From the NCBI GenBank assembly GCA_937890845.1, contig CALADR010000153.1, positions 1 through 19,799 of the forward strand: a stretch of DNA of 19,799 bases, given 5' to 3'. This document shows, piece after piece, positions 7,566 to 14,834 of the stretch (positions are counted from its first letter, which is position 1; the number at the start of each line of letters is the position of its first letter). Under the pieces are notes generated by a model, which worked only from the letters and a program-made list of their open reading frames with translations, was not told the origin of the DNA and ran no database searches. This stretch comes from an uncultured Bacteroidales bacterium (GTDB lineage: Bacteria; Bacteroidota; Bacteroidia; Bacteroidales; UBA932). A program made the position numbers and the translations under genes.

Positions 7566-9320
7566 ATGAAAAAATATATATTTTGCGGGATAGCGCTGTC
7601 GCTTGCATTGACATCTTGTACAGATTTCCTTACAGAATATCCCGGCAATAAAATCACACCGTCAGACTTCTTCAAGAATGAGAGAGAAATCAACCTTTAT
7701 GCAAACTCATTTTATGAGAAGGATATGCCAGGAACAGGAATTGCCACAGGTGACGGCATTTCAGATATCACAGCAGTAGTATCAGTAAGCAAATACCTTA
7801 CAGCAGGATATAACCCTGCTGACCAGGGCGGCTGGAGCTGGAGCGATCTGAGAAATATCAATTTCTTTATTGACAGAGTCAAAGTGTCTCCTGTTTCTGA
7901 AGAAATAAAGAACAAATATCTCGGCCTGGCCAAGTTCTGGCGTGCAAAATTTTATTTCGAGAAAGTAAAGACTTTCGGTGGTGTCCCTTACTATGACTAC
8001 TGTCTCAGCGAAGATGACCCGGCTTTGTACAAAGGACGCGATAGCAGGGAATTCGTAATGGACAAAGTTCTGGAAGACATAAATGATGCTGTCAAATATT
8101 GCGATGACAAAAAGGACGAGTCTCTTACCTATGTAACCCGCTATGTAGCCCTCGCAATGAAATCAAGAATCTGTCTTTTCGAAGGTACATTCAGGAAATA
8201 CCATACTGAAATGAATCTTCCGGATGCAGAAAAATGGCTGCGAGAGTCTGTAAAGGCCTCTGAAGAGCTTATGTCATCCAACAAATACAAGCTTCTTACC
8301 GGCTCTCCGGAAACAAACTACAGAACCCTTTTCACTTCGGAAGGAATCTCTGGAACAAGAAATATTGTCGATGAAGTTATCTGGGCACAGGTATATGATG
8401 CTGAGTTCAGACGCTGGCATGATATAACATGGAAATATAACTCTACAACGACAGGCTCAAGATGGTCTCTGAACAAGGCTTTTGTAAATACTTATCTTAT
8501 GACTGACGGAAGCAGGTTTACCGACAAGGAGGGATACAAAGAAATGACATTCCCTAACGAAGTCAAGAACCGCGACCTAAGGCTCAAACAGACTATCCGC
8601 ACTCCGGGATACAAGAGATCAAATGGAGAAAAAGCTCTGCCTGACTTTACTGTAACACTTACAGGTTACCACATTTACAAGTGGAGTCTTGACGACCCTA
8701 TGTATGACGGAAAAGGCGAAGGTACAAACTGTATTCCTATTTTCCGATATGCTGAAATCCTGTTGAATTATGCAGAAGCAAAAGCCGAACTTAATGAGTT
8801 TGACTCTTCTGTATGGAAAAACACTATAAAGCTTCTGCGCGAAAGAGCTGGTGTAAACGGTATGGAACCTTCTACTCCTGACACCTACTTGCAGCAAGTA
8901 TTCTTCCCTGAAATCTCAGACAAATACCTCCTTGAAATACGCAGGGAGAGGGCTATAGAGCTGATTGCCGAAAACTTCAGGTACGATGACCTTATCCGCT
9001 GGAAAAAAGCAGACCTTTTGTCTGAAGAAGTACTTCCTTGGACAGGAGTATATATTCCGGAAGTCGGTAAGGGATATGACCTGGATGGCGATGGAAAAAG
9101 CGATGTATGCTTCTACTCAGGCAAAAAGCCTGGAATTAGCGGAGTAGTCTTTATTCCTCTAAATGAAAGCCTCACAATAACAGAAGGAAACAAAGGAAAC
9201 CTTGTATGGGGCAAAGGATGGGAGCGCCAGTGGGATGACAAGAAATACCTCAGGCCTATACCTAGAAACGTCAGGGTATTGAATCCTAATCTCGAACAGA
9301 ACCCTGGATGGGGCGATTAA
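7566..9320 (+). CDS. SusD/RagB-type nutrient-binding outer membrane lipoprotein
   Basis: A 584-residue SusD-family protein. The signal peptide ends in LTSC (Cys18), followed by TDFLTEYPGN, the usual SusD start. Family landmarks are visible: the N-terminal helical TPR-like part (AKFWRAKFYFEKVKTFGGVPYY at about 120-140), ILLNYAEAKAEL near residue 400, RRERAIELIAENFRYDDLIRW near residue 460, and a C-terminus of the IPRNVRVLNPNLEQNPGW type. It also carries a calcium-loop-like DLDGDGKSD segment near residue 500. It should sit on the cell surface as the hinged lid over the SusC barrel and capture substrate. The gene starts 10 bases after susC and closes the operon. The ligand cannot be predicted from the sequence. 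Confidence 0.95.
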   Translation: MKKYIFCGIALSLALTSCTDFLTEYPGNKITPSDFFKNEREINLYANSFYEKDMPGTGIATGDGISDITAVVSVSKYLTAGYNPADQGGWSWSDLRNINFFIDRVKVSPVSEEIKNKYLGLAKFWRAKFYFEKVKTFGGVPYYDYCLSEDDPALYKGRDSREFVMDKVLEDINDAVKYCDDKKDESLTYVTRYVALAMKSRICLFEGTFRKYHTEMNLPDAEKWLRESVKASEELMSSNKYKLLTGSPETNYRTLFTSEGISGTRNIVDEVIWAQVYDAEFRRWHDITWKYNSTTTGSRWSLNKAFVNTYLMTDGSRFTDKEGYKEMTFPNEVKNRDLRLKQTIRTPGYKRSNGEKALPDFTVTLTGYHIYKWSLDDPMYDGKGEGTNCIPIFRYAEILLNYAEAKAELNEFDSSVWKNTIKLLRERAGVNGMEPSTPDTYLQQVFFPEISDKYLLEIRRERAIELIAENFRYDDLIRWKKADLLSEEVLPWTGVYIPEVGKGYDLDGDGKSDVCFYSGKKPGISGVVFIPLNESLTITEGNKGNLVWGKGWERQWDDKKYLRPIPRNVRVLNPNLEQNPGWGD

Positions 9321-9523
9321 TAATACAGGCGGCCTGACAGGCCAGACCTGATTAGTGTAAGGATGCAGTGAAATTGCCGAATGTCGTTTTCATTGCAAAC
9401 TGCTCTGCCGCAGTAAATTAACACTTCGATTTACCAAAAAATTTGTTTCTATATAACAAAAAAGAGACTGACAAGGGAAATAAATTATTTCTGCCAGTCT
9501 CTTTTCTTATTTTCAAATTATAA
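9321..9523. other. Convergent intergenic region between susD and clpB
   Basis: A 203-base gap without an ORF. It holds a GC-rich hairpin just after the susD stop (GGCC at 9331-9334 with GGCC at 9340-9343, flanked by CAGG and CCTG), a second weak pairing (GCAGTGAAA with TTTCATTGC around 9366-9396), and a longer hairpin terminator at 9460-9505 shared by both converging genes. Confidence 0.6.
9460..9505. terminator. Bidirectional terminator between susD and clpB
   Basis: An 11-bp perfect inverted repeat (AAAAGAGACTG at 9460-9470 with CAGTCTCTTTT at 9495-9505) with a 24-base loop. It is flanked by an A-run on the left and a T-rich stretch on the right, so it can end transcripts from both the susD side and the clpB side. 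Confidence 0.75.
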
Positions 9524-11698
9524 TCAACAGATCACTATCTGACCATCCCGGACATCTACCTGAATCACGGAATCTTTTCTGACCTTTCCGTCAAGTATGG
9601 ATTTGGCAAGCATATTCACCAGTTCCCTCTGCATAAGTCTCTTTATAGGACGCGCACCATACGCCGGCTCATACCCCTTGGTGCTCATATAATCCTCGAA
9701 AGATTTAGTAAATGTCACAGTGACTCCGTTCTCCGCAAGACGGCTTTCCAACTCCCGCATCTGAAGATGAAGAATCTCTCTGATATCCTTCTGGGAAAGT
9801 GGCTCAAACATTATTATTTCATCTATACGGTTTAGGAACTCCGGACGTACTGTCTTTTTCAATATCTCAAGCACATCTTTCTTGCATTCTTCCAATATAC
9901 CGGATCTGCGCTCCTGTGCAGCCTTTTCTGCCTCAAGATTGCTATCCTGCAGACCTAATGCAGGAAGCTTCTCCATATAACCTTGAATAACATCTGCTCC
10001 GACATTTGATGTCATTATCAAAATCGTATTCTTGAAATCCACAGTCCTGCCCTTGTTGTCAGTCAGACGGCCGTCATCCAGGACTTGAAGCAATATGTTG
10101 AATACATCAGGATGTGCCTTCTCTATCTCATCCAGAAGCACTACAGAATAAGGTTTTCTTCTTACTGCTTCAGTAAGCTGGCCTCCCTCATCGTAACCTA
10201 CATATCCCGGAGGCGCACCTACAAGCCTGCTCACTGAGTGACGCTCCTGATATTCACTCATATCTATTCGGGTCATCATATTCTCGTCATTAAACAAGAA
10301 CTCCGCTAGAGCTTTTGCCAATTCTGTCTTTCCGACACCGGTTGTACCCATGAACAGGAAAGAACCGATAGGCCTTTTCTCATTTTGCAGACCAGCCCTG
10401 CTTCTTCTGACTGCATCCGCCACTGCTCTTATAGCATCATCCTGACCGACAACCCTTTTGTGCAGTTCTTCTTCCATCCTGAGAAGCTTCTCTCTTTCGC
10501 TCTCAAGCATCCTTTTCACAGGAATACCCGTCCACTTGGCCACAACTTCCGCTATATCCTCAGGAGTGACAGATTCTGTTATTATAGGATCTTTTATTCC
10601 GGCCTGCCTTGCCGTAAGCTCTTCGATCTTTTTCTTGCACTCAGCCATCTTGCCATATCTTATCTCAGCAACTCTCCCATAATCTCCTGCTCTTTCCGCA
10701 TTCTGCGCCTGGATTTTATATTCCTCTATTTTCTGACGAGTTTCCTGAAGGTCTGACAATATGCTTTTTTCTTCCTTCCACTTCTTCATAAGGACATCTC
10801 GCTGGGAATTAAGCTCAGAAAGCTCTGACTTGATTTTATCCATTTTGATAGAAACACCTTCCCTCTTGATAGCTTCTCTCTCTATTTCAAGCTGTCTTAT
10901 CCTGCTATTAAGGTCATCAATAGGCTCAGGAACGGAATTCATCTCAAGACGTAGTTTGGAAGCTGCTTCATCCACAAGGTCTATCGCCTTATCGGGCAAG
11001 AATCTGCTCGTAATATACCTGTGAGAGAGTTCTACTGCTGAAATAAGGGCATCGTCCTCTATTTTAACCTTATGATGGTTTTCATATCTTTCCTTTAGAC
11101 CTCTCAATATAGAAATGGACTCTGCCGGAGTCGGTTCATCGACAGTCACCATCTGGAATCGTCTTTCCAGAGCCTTGTCCGCTTCAAAATACTTCTGATA
11201 CTCATCAAGAGTCGTAGAGCCGATAGTCCTCAGTTCTCCACGCGCCAATGCCGGTTTTAATATATTGGAAGCATCCATAGCACCCGATGACCGCCCCGCT
11301 CCTACAAGCGTATGTATTTCATCTATAAAAAGTATTATCTCTCCGTCGCTGTCTACAACTTCCTTTACTACTCCCTTCAACCTTTCCTCAAACTCGCCCT
11401 GATATTTGGCACCGGCAATCAAGGCTCCGAGATCCAGTGAATAAATCTTCTTCGTTTTAAGGTTCTCGGGAACATTTCCATCTACGATTTTCTGTGCAAT
11501 TCCTTCTGATATTGCAGTTTTACCTACTCCTGGTTCTCCTACGAGAATCGGATTATTCTTAGTTCTCCTGCTCAATATCTGGAGAACCCTTCTTATCTCC
11601 TCGTCCCTTCCTATGACAGGGTCGAGCTTCCCTTGCGCAGCCTTATCATTCAGATTGACCGCGAACTTTTCAAGATTTTCCAAGTTTTTGTTTTCCAT
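9524..11698 (-). CDS. clpB: ClpB-type AAA+ disaggregase lacking the N-terminal domain
   Basis: A 724-residue Hsp100 chaperone that, with the DnaK system, should pull proteins out of aggregates in the cytoplasm. First ATPase domain: Walker A GEPGVGKT 54-61, pore loop KYQGEFEERL (Tyr99), Walker B ILFIDE 122-127, arginine fingers ALERRFQ near 176-182. Residues about 253-372 are the complete coiled-coil M domain that separates ClpB from ClpA and ClpC. Second ATPase domain: Walker A GTTGVGKT 451-458 (Thr where Pro is usual), pore loop GYVGYDEGG near 498-506, Walker B VVLLDE 519-524, sensor-2 GARPIKR 681-687. Usual ClpB length is about 860; the missing 140-odd residues are the N-terminal substrate-binding domain. 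The start is well supported by a strong ribosome binding site, and no N domain is encoded upstream. The product therefore resembles the short ClpB made elsewhere from an internal start. Confidence 0.93.
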   Translation of the reverse strand: MENKNLENLEKFAVNLNDKAAQGKLDPVIGRDEEIRRVLQILSRRTKNNPILVGEPGVGKTAISEGIAQKIVDGNVPENLKTKKIYSLDLGALIAGAKYQGEFEERLKGVVKEVVDSDGEIILFIDEIHTLVGAGRSSGAMDASNILKPALARGELRTIGSTTLDEYQKYFEADKALERRFQMVTVDEPTPAESISILRGLKERYENHHKVKIEDDALISAVELSHRYITSRFLPDKAIDLVDEAASKLRLEMNSVPEPIDDLNSRIRQLEIEREAIKREGVSIKMDKIKSELSELNSQRDVLMKKWKEEKSILSDLQETRQKIEEYKIQAQNAERAGDYGRVAEIRYGKMAECKKKIEELTARQAGIKDPIITESVTPEDIAEVVAKWTGIPVKRMLESEREKLLRMEEELHKRVVGQDDAIRAVADAVRRSRAGLQNEKRPIGSFLFMGTTGVGKTELAKALAEFLFNDENMMTRIDMSEYQERHSVSRLVGAPPGYVGYDEGGQLTEAVRRKPYSVVLLDEIEKAHPDVFNILLQVLDDGRLTDNKGRTVDFKNTILIMTSNVGADVIQGYMEKLPALGLQDSNLEAEKAAQERRSGILEECKKDVLEILKKTVRPEFLNRIDEIIMFEPLSQKDIREILHLQMRELESRLAENGVTVTFTKSFEDYMSTKGYEPAYGARPIKRLMQRELVNMLAKSILDGKVRKDSVIQVDVRDGQIVIC

Positions 11699-11844
11699 AT
11701 TATTTTTCTCCTTTTATCTTTACGTGTACGGCCATCTATAACCTTCAATAGCCGTCTGCTCTGAATGTCGAGCAAACGGCTATCGTCAAAATATATTCCA
11801 GCGACTTTTTTATGACATTTTGTCAGTCGCCAAGTTTCTCACAG
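11699..11844. repeat. Hairpin between secG and clpB (stem 11748-11783)
   Basis: ATAGCCGT (11748-11755) pairs with ACGGCTAT (11776-11783), and after one mismatch TGCTC (11757-11761) pairs with GAGCA (11770-11774), leaving an 8-base loop. No T-run follows on the minus strand, so it may be a weak terminator of the secG operon, an RNA-processing site, or part of the clpB leader. No exact TAnnTTTG box is visible upstream of clpB on the minus strand. Confidence 0.55.
11708..11713 (-). promoter_or_regulatory. Strong ribosome binding site of clpB
   Basis: On the minus strand AAGGAG lies 9 bases before the ATG at 11698. Shine-Dalgarno sites are uncommon in Bacteroidetes, so this one strongly supports the short start and hence the natural absence of the ClpB N domain. 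Confidence 0.7.
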
Positions 11845-12210
11845 TTACTTTGCCAGAGCGGACTCAGCAGCTGGAGCTTCCTGTGCAGGAGCCTGCTGTG
11901 AAGGTGCCGGGAACTCAGGAACCTGCTCTGTAGCAGCCTTTTCCACTTTATCTGTAATATCCATCTCGTTCTTTCCTGAACCAGTGGTAGTAAAAGTAGA
12001 AACTACTGAGAACACAAAAATGAACGCTACCAAACCCCAAGTTATCTTTTCAAGGATGTCAGTAGTCTTGCGCACTCCGAAAGTCTGGTTTCCTGCTGTA
12101 AAATTGCTGGCCAATCCGCCGCCTTTGCTATTCTGAAGCAAAACAACGAGAGTAAGAAGAAGGCTCGCAATAATGACAAGTACTGTAAGAATAGTAAAAA
12201 TCACATTCAT
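11845..12210 (-). CDS. secG: Preprotein translocase subunit SecG
   Basis: A 121-residue SecG. Two hydrophobic segments (about 3-25 and 56-76) flank the conserved cytoplasmic loop with LLQNSKGGGLASNF and FGVRKTTDILEK at about 27-56. The C-terminal tail (about 95-121) is rich in Pro, Ala and Gln and looks disordered, as is usual for SecG in this phylum. It associates with SecY and SecE in the inner membrane and aids SecA-driven export. Its ATG overlaps the stop of the upstream TPR gene in ATGA, which points to translational coupling. It is the last gene of the regulator-lptE-TPR-secG run. Confidence 0.94.
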   Translation of the reverse strand: MNVIFTILTVLVIIASLLLTLVVLLQNSKGGGLASNFTAGNQTFGVRKTTDILEKITWGLVAFIFVFSVVSTFTTTGSGKNEMDITDKVEKAATEQVPEFPAPSQQAPAQEAPAAESALAK

Positions 12211-12842
12211 ACGTTATATGTTTTTTTAATTTTTTCAATAAGGGATGCAAAGTAAGCACTTTTTTCTGGATATGCCAAAATTAGTTTCTCATAAATCTGA
12301 ATGGCATATTCATAGTATCCCTGCTCCTCGTAAATCCCTGCAAGTGTTTCTGTATAAAATTCCAAATCATTTGACCTGTGATCATCTGAAGGCGCATTCT
12401 GTCTGGCTCTGACTGCAAATTTTGAAAAAATCCCGTCTTCGGACTTTTTCACTTTCTCGTATTCTGTCTGCGAAAAATAATCGCCTCCCGCCACTCTTGC
12501 CGGACGTTTTTCCGAAGGTGCTGTATCCTTCACAGATTCGCCGGCATTCGCTTCCTGAAACTGTACAGTTCTTTCAGACAAGCACATTCTGATTACCTCC
12601 GACAAATCTTTATCTGAACAATCCACCCTCTTGACAGAACGTACCAAATCTGAAATTATACGCCGGCAGGGAACATACATGGCGGATTCGGAAAACTGTG
12701 ATTCTCCCCAGTCTCCTCCAAACTTCAACATTCTAACACACAACTCCTTCCTGGCAGAACCAAACCACGGATACAAATTAATCACACCGGTAAGTTCATC
12801 CAAAGACAGTTTCTTCAAATCAATATATCTGGTATATTCCAT
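12207..12842 (-). CDS. TPR protein of unknown function between lptE and secG
   Basis: A 211-residue soluble protein without a signal peptide. The N-terminal 100 residues are helical and contain LYPWFGSARKELCVRML, a pattern of short helices I do not recognise as a named domain. The middle (about 100-155) is polar and probably flexible. Residues about 163-205 form a TPR-like helical pair (ETLAGIYEEQGYYEYAIQIYEKL). Proteins with this C-terminal motif next to secG are familiar in Bacteroidales, but I know of no assigned function. A scaffold role near the Sec or Lpt machinery is conceivable. It starts 31 bases after lptE and overlaps secG by 4 bases. Confidence 0.82.
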   Translation of the reverse strand: MEYTRYIDLKKLSLDELTGVINLYPWFGSARKELCVRMLKFGGDWGESQFSESAMYVPCRRIISDLVRSVKRVDCSDKDLSEVIRMCLSERTVQFQEANAGESVKDTAPSEKRPARVAGGDYFSQTEYEKVKKSEDGIFSKFAVRARQNAPSDDHRSNDLEFYTETLAGIYEEQGYYEYAIQIYEKLILAYPEKSAYFASLIEKIKKTYNV

Positions 12843-12873
12843 AACCTCCTCTGCAAGTAAAGTCAGACTGTTT

Positions 12874-13389
12874 TTACCAATTGGCTACTGTAGCATTGAA
12901 TATATCCTCTATCAGCTTATCCACAATCTCTTCACACAACTGGCTTTCTACAGCACTTAGCTGCTGGGTAGAATCAAAATCGGCATAAGCTGAAAATGAC
13001 TTGTCATCAAAATCGTCTTCAGGATACTTTTTGTTCGCAAAGGATATTTTTACAGTAACCGTAAGACGGTTCTGCGCAGCCTGCTCATTCGCTGTAATAG
13101 AAGAAGCTCTGACATCATATCCAGTAACGGCTCCCGTTATCTCCAAATCTCCATCCATATCCACCTGCTCCAGCTTGGTGAATTTTCTAAACTGGTCTTT
13201 CAAGGCTTCTGTAAGGTCATTACTCAAAGTAGGATTTACCGTCAAGGCCCTATACTCTATATAACCTATTGACACAGAATGCACATCTGGCTGTATGGAC
13301 GTACCGGAAAAAGAGTAGATTCCGCACGACTGCAGTGACAGGAACAACGACAAAGCTACAATAAACGGCAGTATGATTTTTTTCAGCAT
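12874..13389 (-). CDS. lptE: LPS-assembly lipoprotein LptE
   Basis: A 171-residue LptE-like lipoprotein. The signal peptide ends in LQSC (Cys22), followed by GIYSFSGTSI, the usual LptE start. The VNPTLSNDLTEALKDQFRKFTKL segment and the following beta-strand region with NRLTVTVKISFANKK fit the family alpha-beta sandwich. With LptD it forms the outer-membrane translocon for lipopolysaccharide. It begins 15 bases after the regulator gene and sits 31 bases before the TPR gene, in one operon that ends with secG. Confidence 0.9.
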   Translation of the reverse strand: MLKKIILPFIVALSLFLSLQSCGIYSFSGTSIQPDVHSVSIGYIEYRALTVNPTLSNDLTEALKDQFRKFTKLEQVDMDGDLEITGAVTGYDVRASSITANEQAAQNRLTVTVKISFANKKYPEDDFDDKSFSAYADFDSTQQLSAVESQLCEEIVDKLIEDIFNATVANW

Positions 13390-13404
13390 AACTCAAATTT
13401 CTTA

Positions 13405-14682
13405 TTATTTTTCATTTTCGGGAATATCCATCAATTTCAGTTTCCTGTAAAGCGTTCTCTCTGAAATCCCCAATTCAGCAGCCGCAAGCTTCCTGTTACC
13501 GTGATACTTCTCCAAAGCTTTACGAATCAGACCTGTACCTAATTTCTGCAAAGACAAGTCACTTCCGTCCTGCTCATCAGGATCCTCCCTGTCATATGAG
13601 CGGTGAATATCTGCTCCGGATTCGACCACCCATCCTGAATCTCCTCCGCTAACATCAAAGTCCGTTGCCCTGCGGACATCCTGCCGGCTTTCCTGAGACT
13701 GAGGAAGTGCCATTACTGACCCGGAGTGGGCTGTTCCACCTGCTATTATATTCTTCAGATAATCAACTTCCTGCCTCAGCTGATATATCATCCTGATTAT
13801 AGCTTCCTTTTCACCGGAGGACATATTGTCATCAGAAAAAGAAGACTTGACAGGAAGCATATTAGGACTGTCTTTAGGAATATATCTTGACAGAATCTCC
13901 GGACCTATTTCACATCTTTCAGATGAGGACGTAAGACGGCCGGCCTCAAGTGCAGATACAGTCTCTGCAACATTTTTCAACTGGCGGATATTTCCAGGCC
14001 AACGGTAACTTTTAAGCAACGCTACTGCATCTGGTGTCAGAGAAACCTTGCTCATTCCGTACTTTTCTGAAAAATCAGAAGTAAATTTCCTGAACAGAAG
14101 ATAAATATCATCCTGCCTTTCCCTCAATGCCGGCATAATGACAGGCACTGCATTAAGCCTGTAATAAAGATCCTCCCTGAATTTGCCTTTTGATACGGCA
14201 TACATAAGGTTGACATTTGTGGCAGCGACAACACGCACATCTGTTTTCAGGACTTTTGAAGAGCCGACCCTGATAAACTCACCTGACTGCAGCACTCTTA
14301 GAAGTTTTGCCTGTGAAGCCATAGGCAGTTCTCCTATCTCATCAAGAAACAGTGTTCCTCCGTCCGCCTCTTCAAAATAGCCCTTGCGCATTTCATTGGC
14401 ACCTGTAAAAGACCCTTTCTCGTGTCCGAAAAGTTCCGAGTCAACTGTCCCTTCCGGAATGGCACCACAGTTTATTGCAAAATACTTTCCTGTCCTGCGC
14501 CTGCTGAACTGGTGTATAATCTTCGGTATATTCTCTTTTCCGACTCCACTTTCACCACAAATAAGCACAGTGAGGTCAGTCGGGGCAACAGCAACTGCTA
14601 TGTCCAGCGCCCGGTTAAGCGCTGAATCATTTCCGATTATATCGTATTTATTTTTAAGGCTCTGTAATTCCTGAATTGTCAT
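13405..14682 (-). CDS. Sigma-54-interacting AAA+ transcriptional regulator without sensor domain
   Basis: A 425-residue bacterial enhancer-binding protein. The AAA+ core starts almost at residue 1 (IIGNDSALNRAL): Walker A GESGVGKE 43-50, sigma-54 contact loop GSFTGA 90-95 (Ser where GAFTGA is usual), Walker B TLFLDE 110-115, REDLYYRL 169-176 with arginine finger, and sensor-2 WPGNIRQLKN 228-237. A linker of about 110 polar residues (270-380) follows, then a Fis-type helix-turn-helix (about 382-418, ALEKYHGNRKLAAAELGISERTLYRKL). There is no response-regulator receiver, GAF or PAS domain, so activity must be controlled by expression, by a partner protein or through the linker. It should activate RpoN promoters. 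It heads the lptE-TPR-secG operon, suggesting a link to envelope homeostasis, which is inference from position. Confidence 0.92.
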   Translation of the reverse strand: MTIQELQSLKNKYDIIGNDSALNRALDIAVAVAPTDLTVLICGESGVGKENIPKIIHQFSRRRTGKYFAINCGAIPEGTVDSELFGHEKGSFTGANEMRKGYFEEADGGTLFLDEIGELPMASQAKLLRVLQSGEFIRVGSSKVLKTDVRVVAATNVNLMYAVSKGKFREDLYYRLNAVPVIMPALRERQDDIYLLFRKFTSDFSEKYGMSKVSLTPDAVALLKSYRWPGNIRQLKNVAETVSALEAGRLTSSSERCEIGPEILSRYIPKDSPNMLPVKSSFSDDNMSSGEKEAIIRMIYQLRQEVDYLKNIIAGGTAHSGSVMALPQSQESRQDVRRATDFDVSGGDSGWVVESGADIHRSYDREDPDEQDGSDLSLQKLGTGLIRKALEKYHGNRKLAAAELGISERTLYRKLKLMDIPENEK

Positions 14683-14689
14683 AATGAGA

Positions 14690-14697
14690 CAAAGTTA
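14690..14697 (-). promoter_or_regulatory. Candidate -7 box of the regulator-lptE-secG operon
   Basis: On the minus strand TAACTTTG matches TAnnTTTG. Only 7 bases separate it from the regulator ATG at 14682, so the transcript would be leaderless or nearly so. A TTTG at 14709-14712 is too close to serve as a standard -33 box. Confidence 0.45.
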
Positions 14698-14749
14698 CTA
14701 AAAGGCTGCAAAAAAAATATATAAATGGCTTAAAATTTAAAAATATAAC

Positions 14750-14757
14750 TATCTTTG
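14750..14757 (+). promoter_or_regulatory. Candidate -7 box of the OmpA-like/TPR lipoprotein gene
   Basis: TATCTTTG matches TAnnTTTG. Its last base is the first base of a GTG that could otherwise be taken as a start codon in frame, which argues that translation begins at the ATG at 14835 instead. The resulting leader would be about 70 bases. This box and the minus-strand box at 14690-14697 lie in the same divergent gap. Confidence 0.55.
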
Positions 14758-14834
14758 TGCTAATTATGCCTTTAAAATATAAAGAAAAGGAAACCATACA
14801 AAGCATAATAGAACCAATTAATTTTTATACAGCA

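Noticed and set aside
9331..9343. GC-rich hairpin right after susD as the main terminator
   Set aside because: The stem is short and has no T-run; the hairpin at 9460-9505 is a better terminator.
14720..14750. Possible sigma-54 (-24/-12) promoter near TGGC at 14726 in the divergent gap
   Set aside because: No GC element lies at the required distance for the -12 box; the TAnnTTTG box explains the gap better.
14757..14834. N-terminal extension of the OmpA-like/TPR lipoprotein from a GTG at 14757
   Set aside because: The GTG begins on the last base of a TATCTTTG -7 box, and the ATG at 14835 gives a clean lipoprotein signal peptide.
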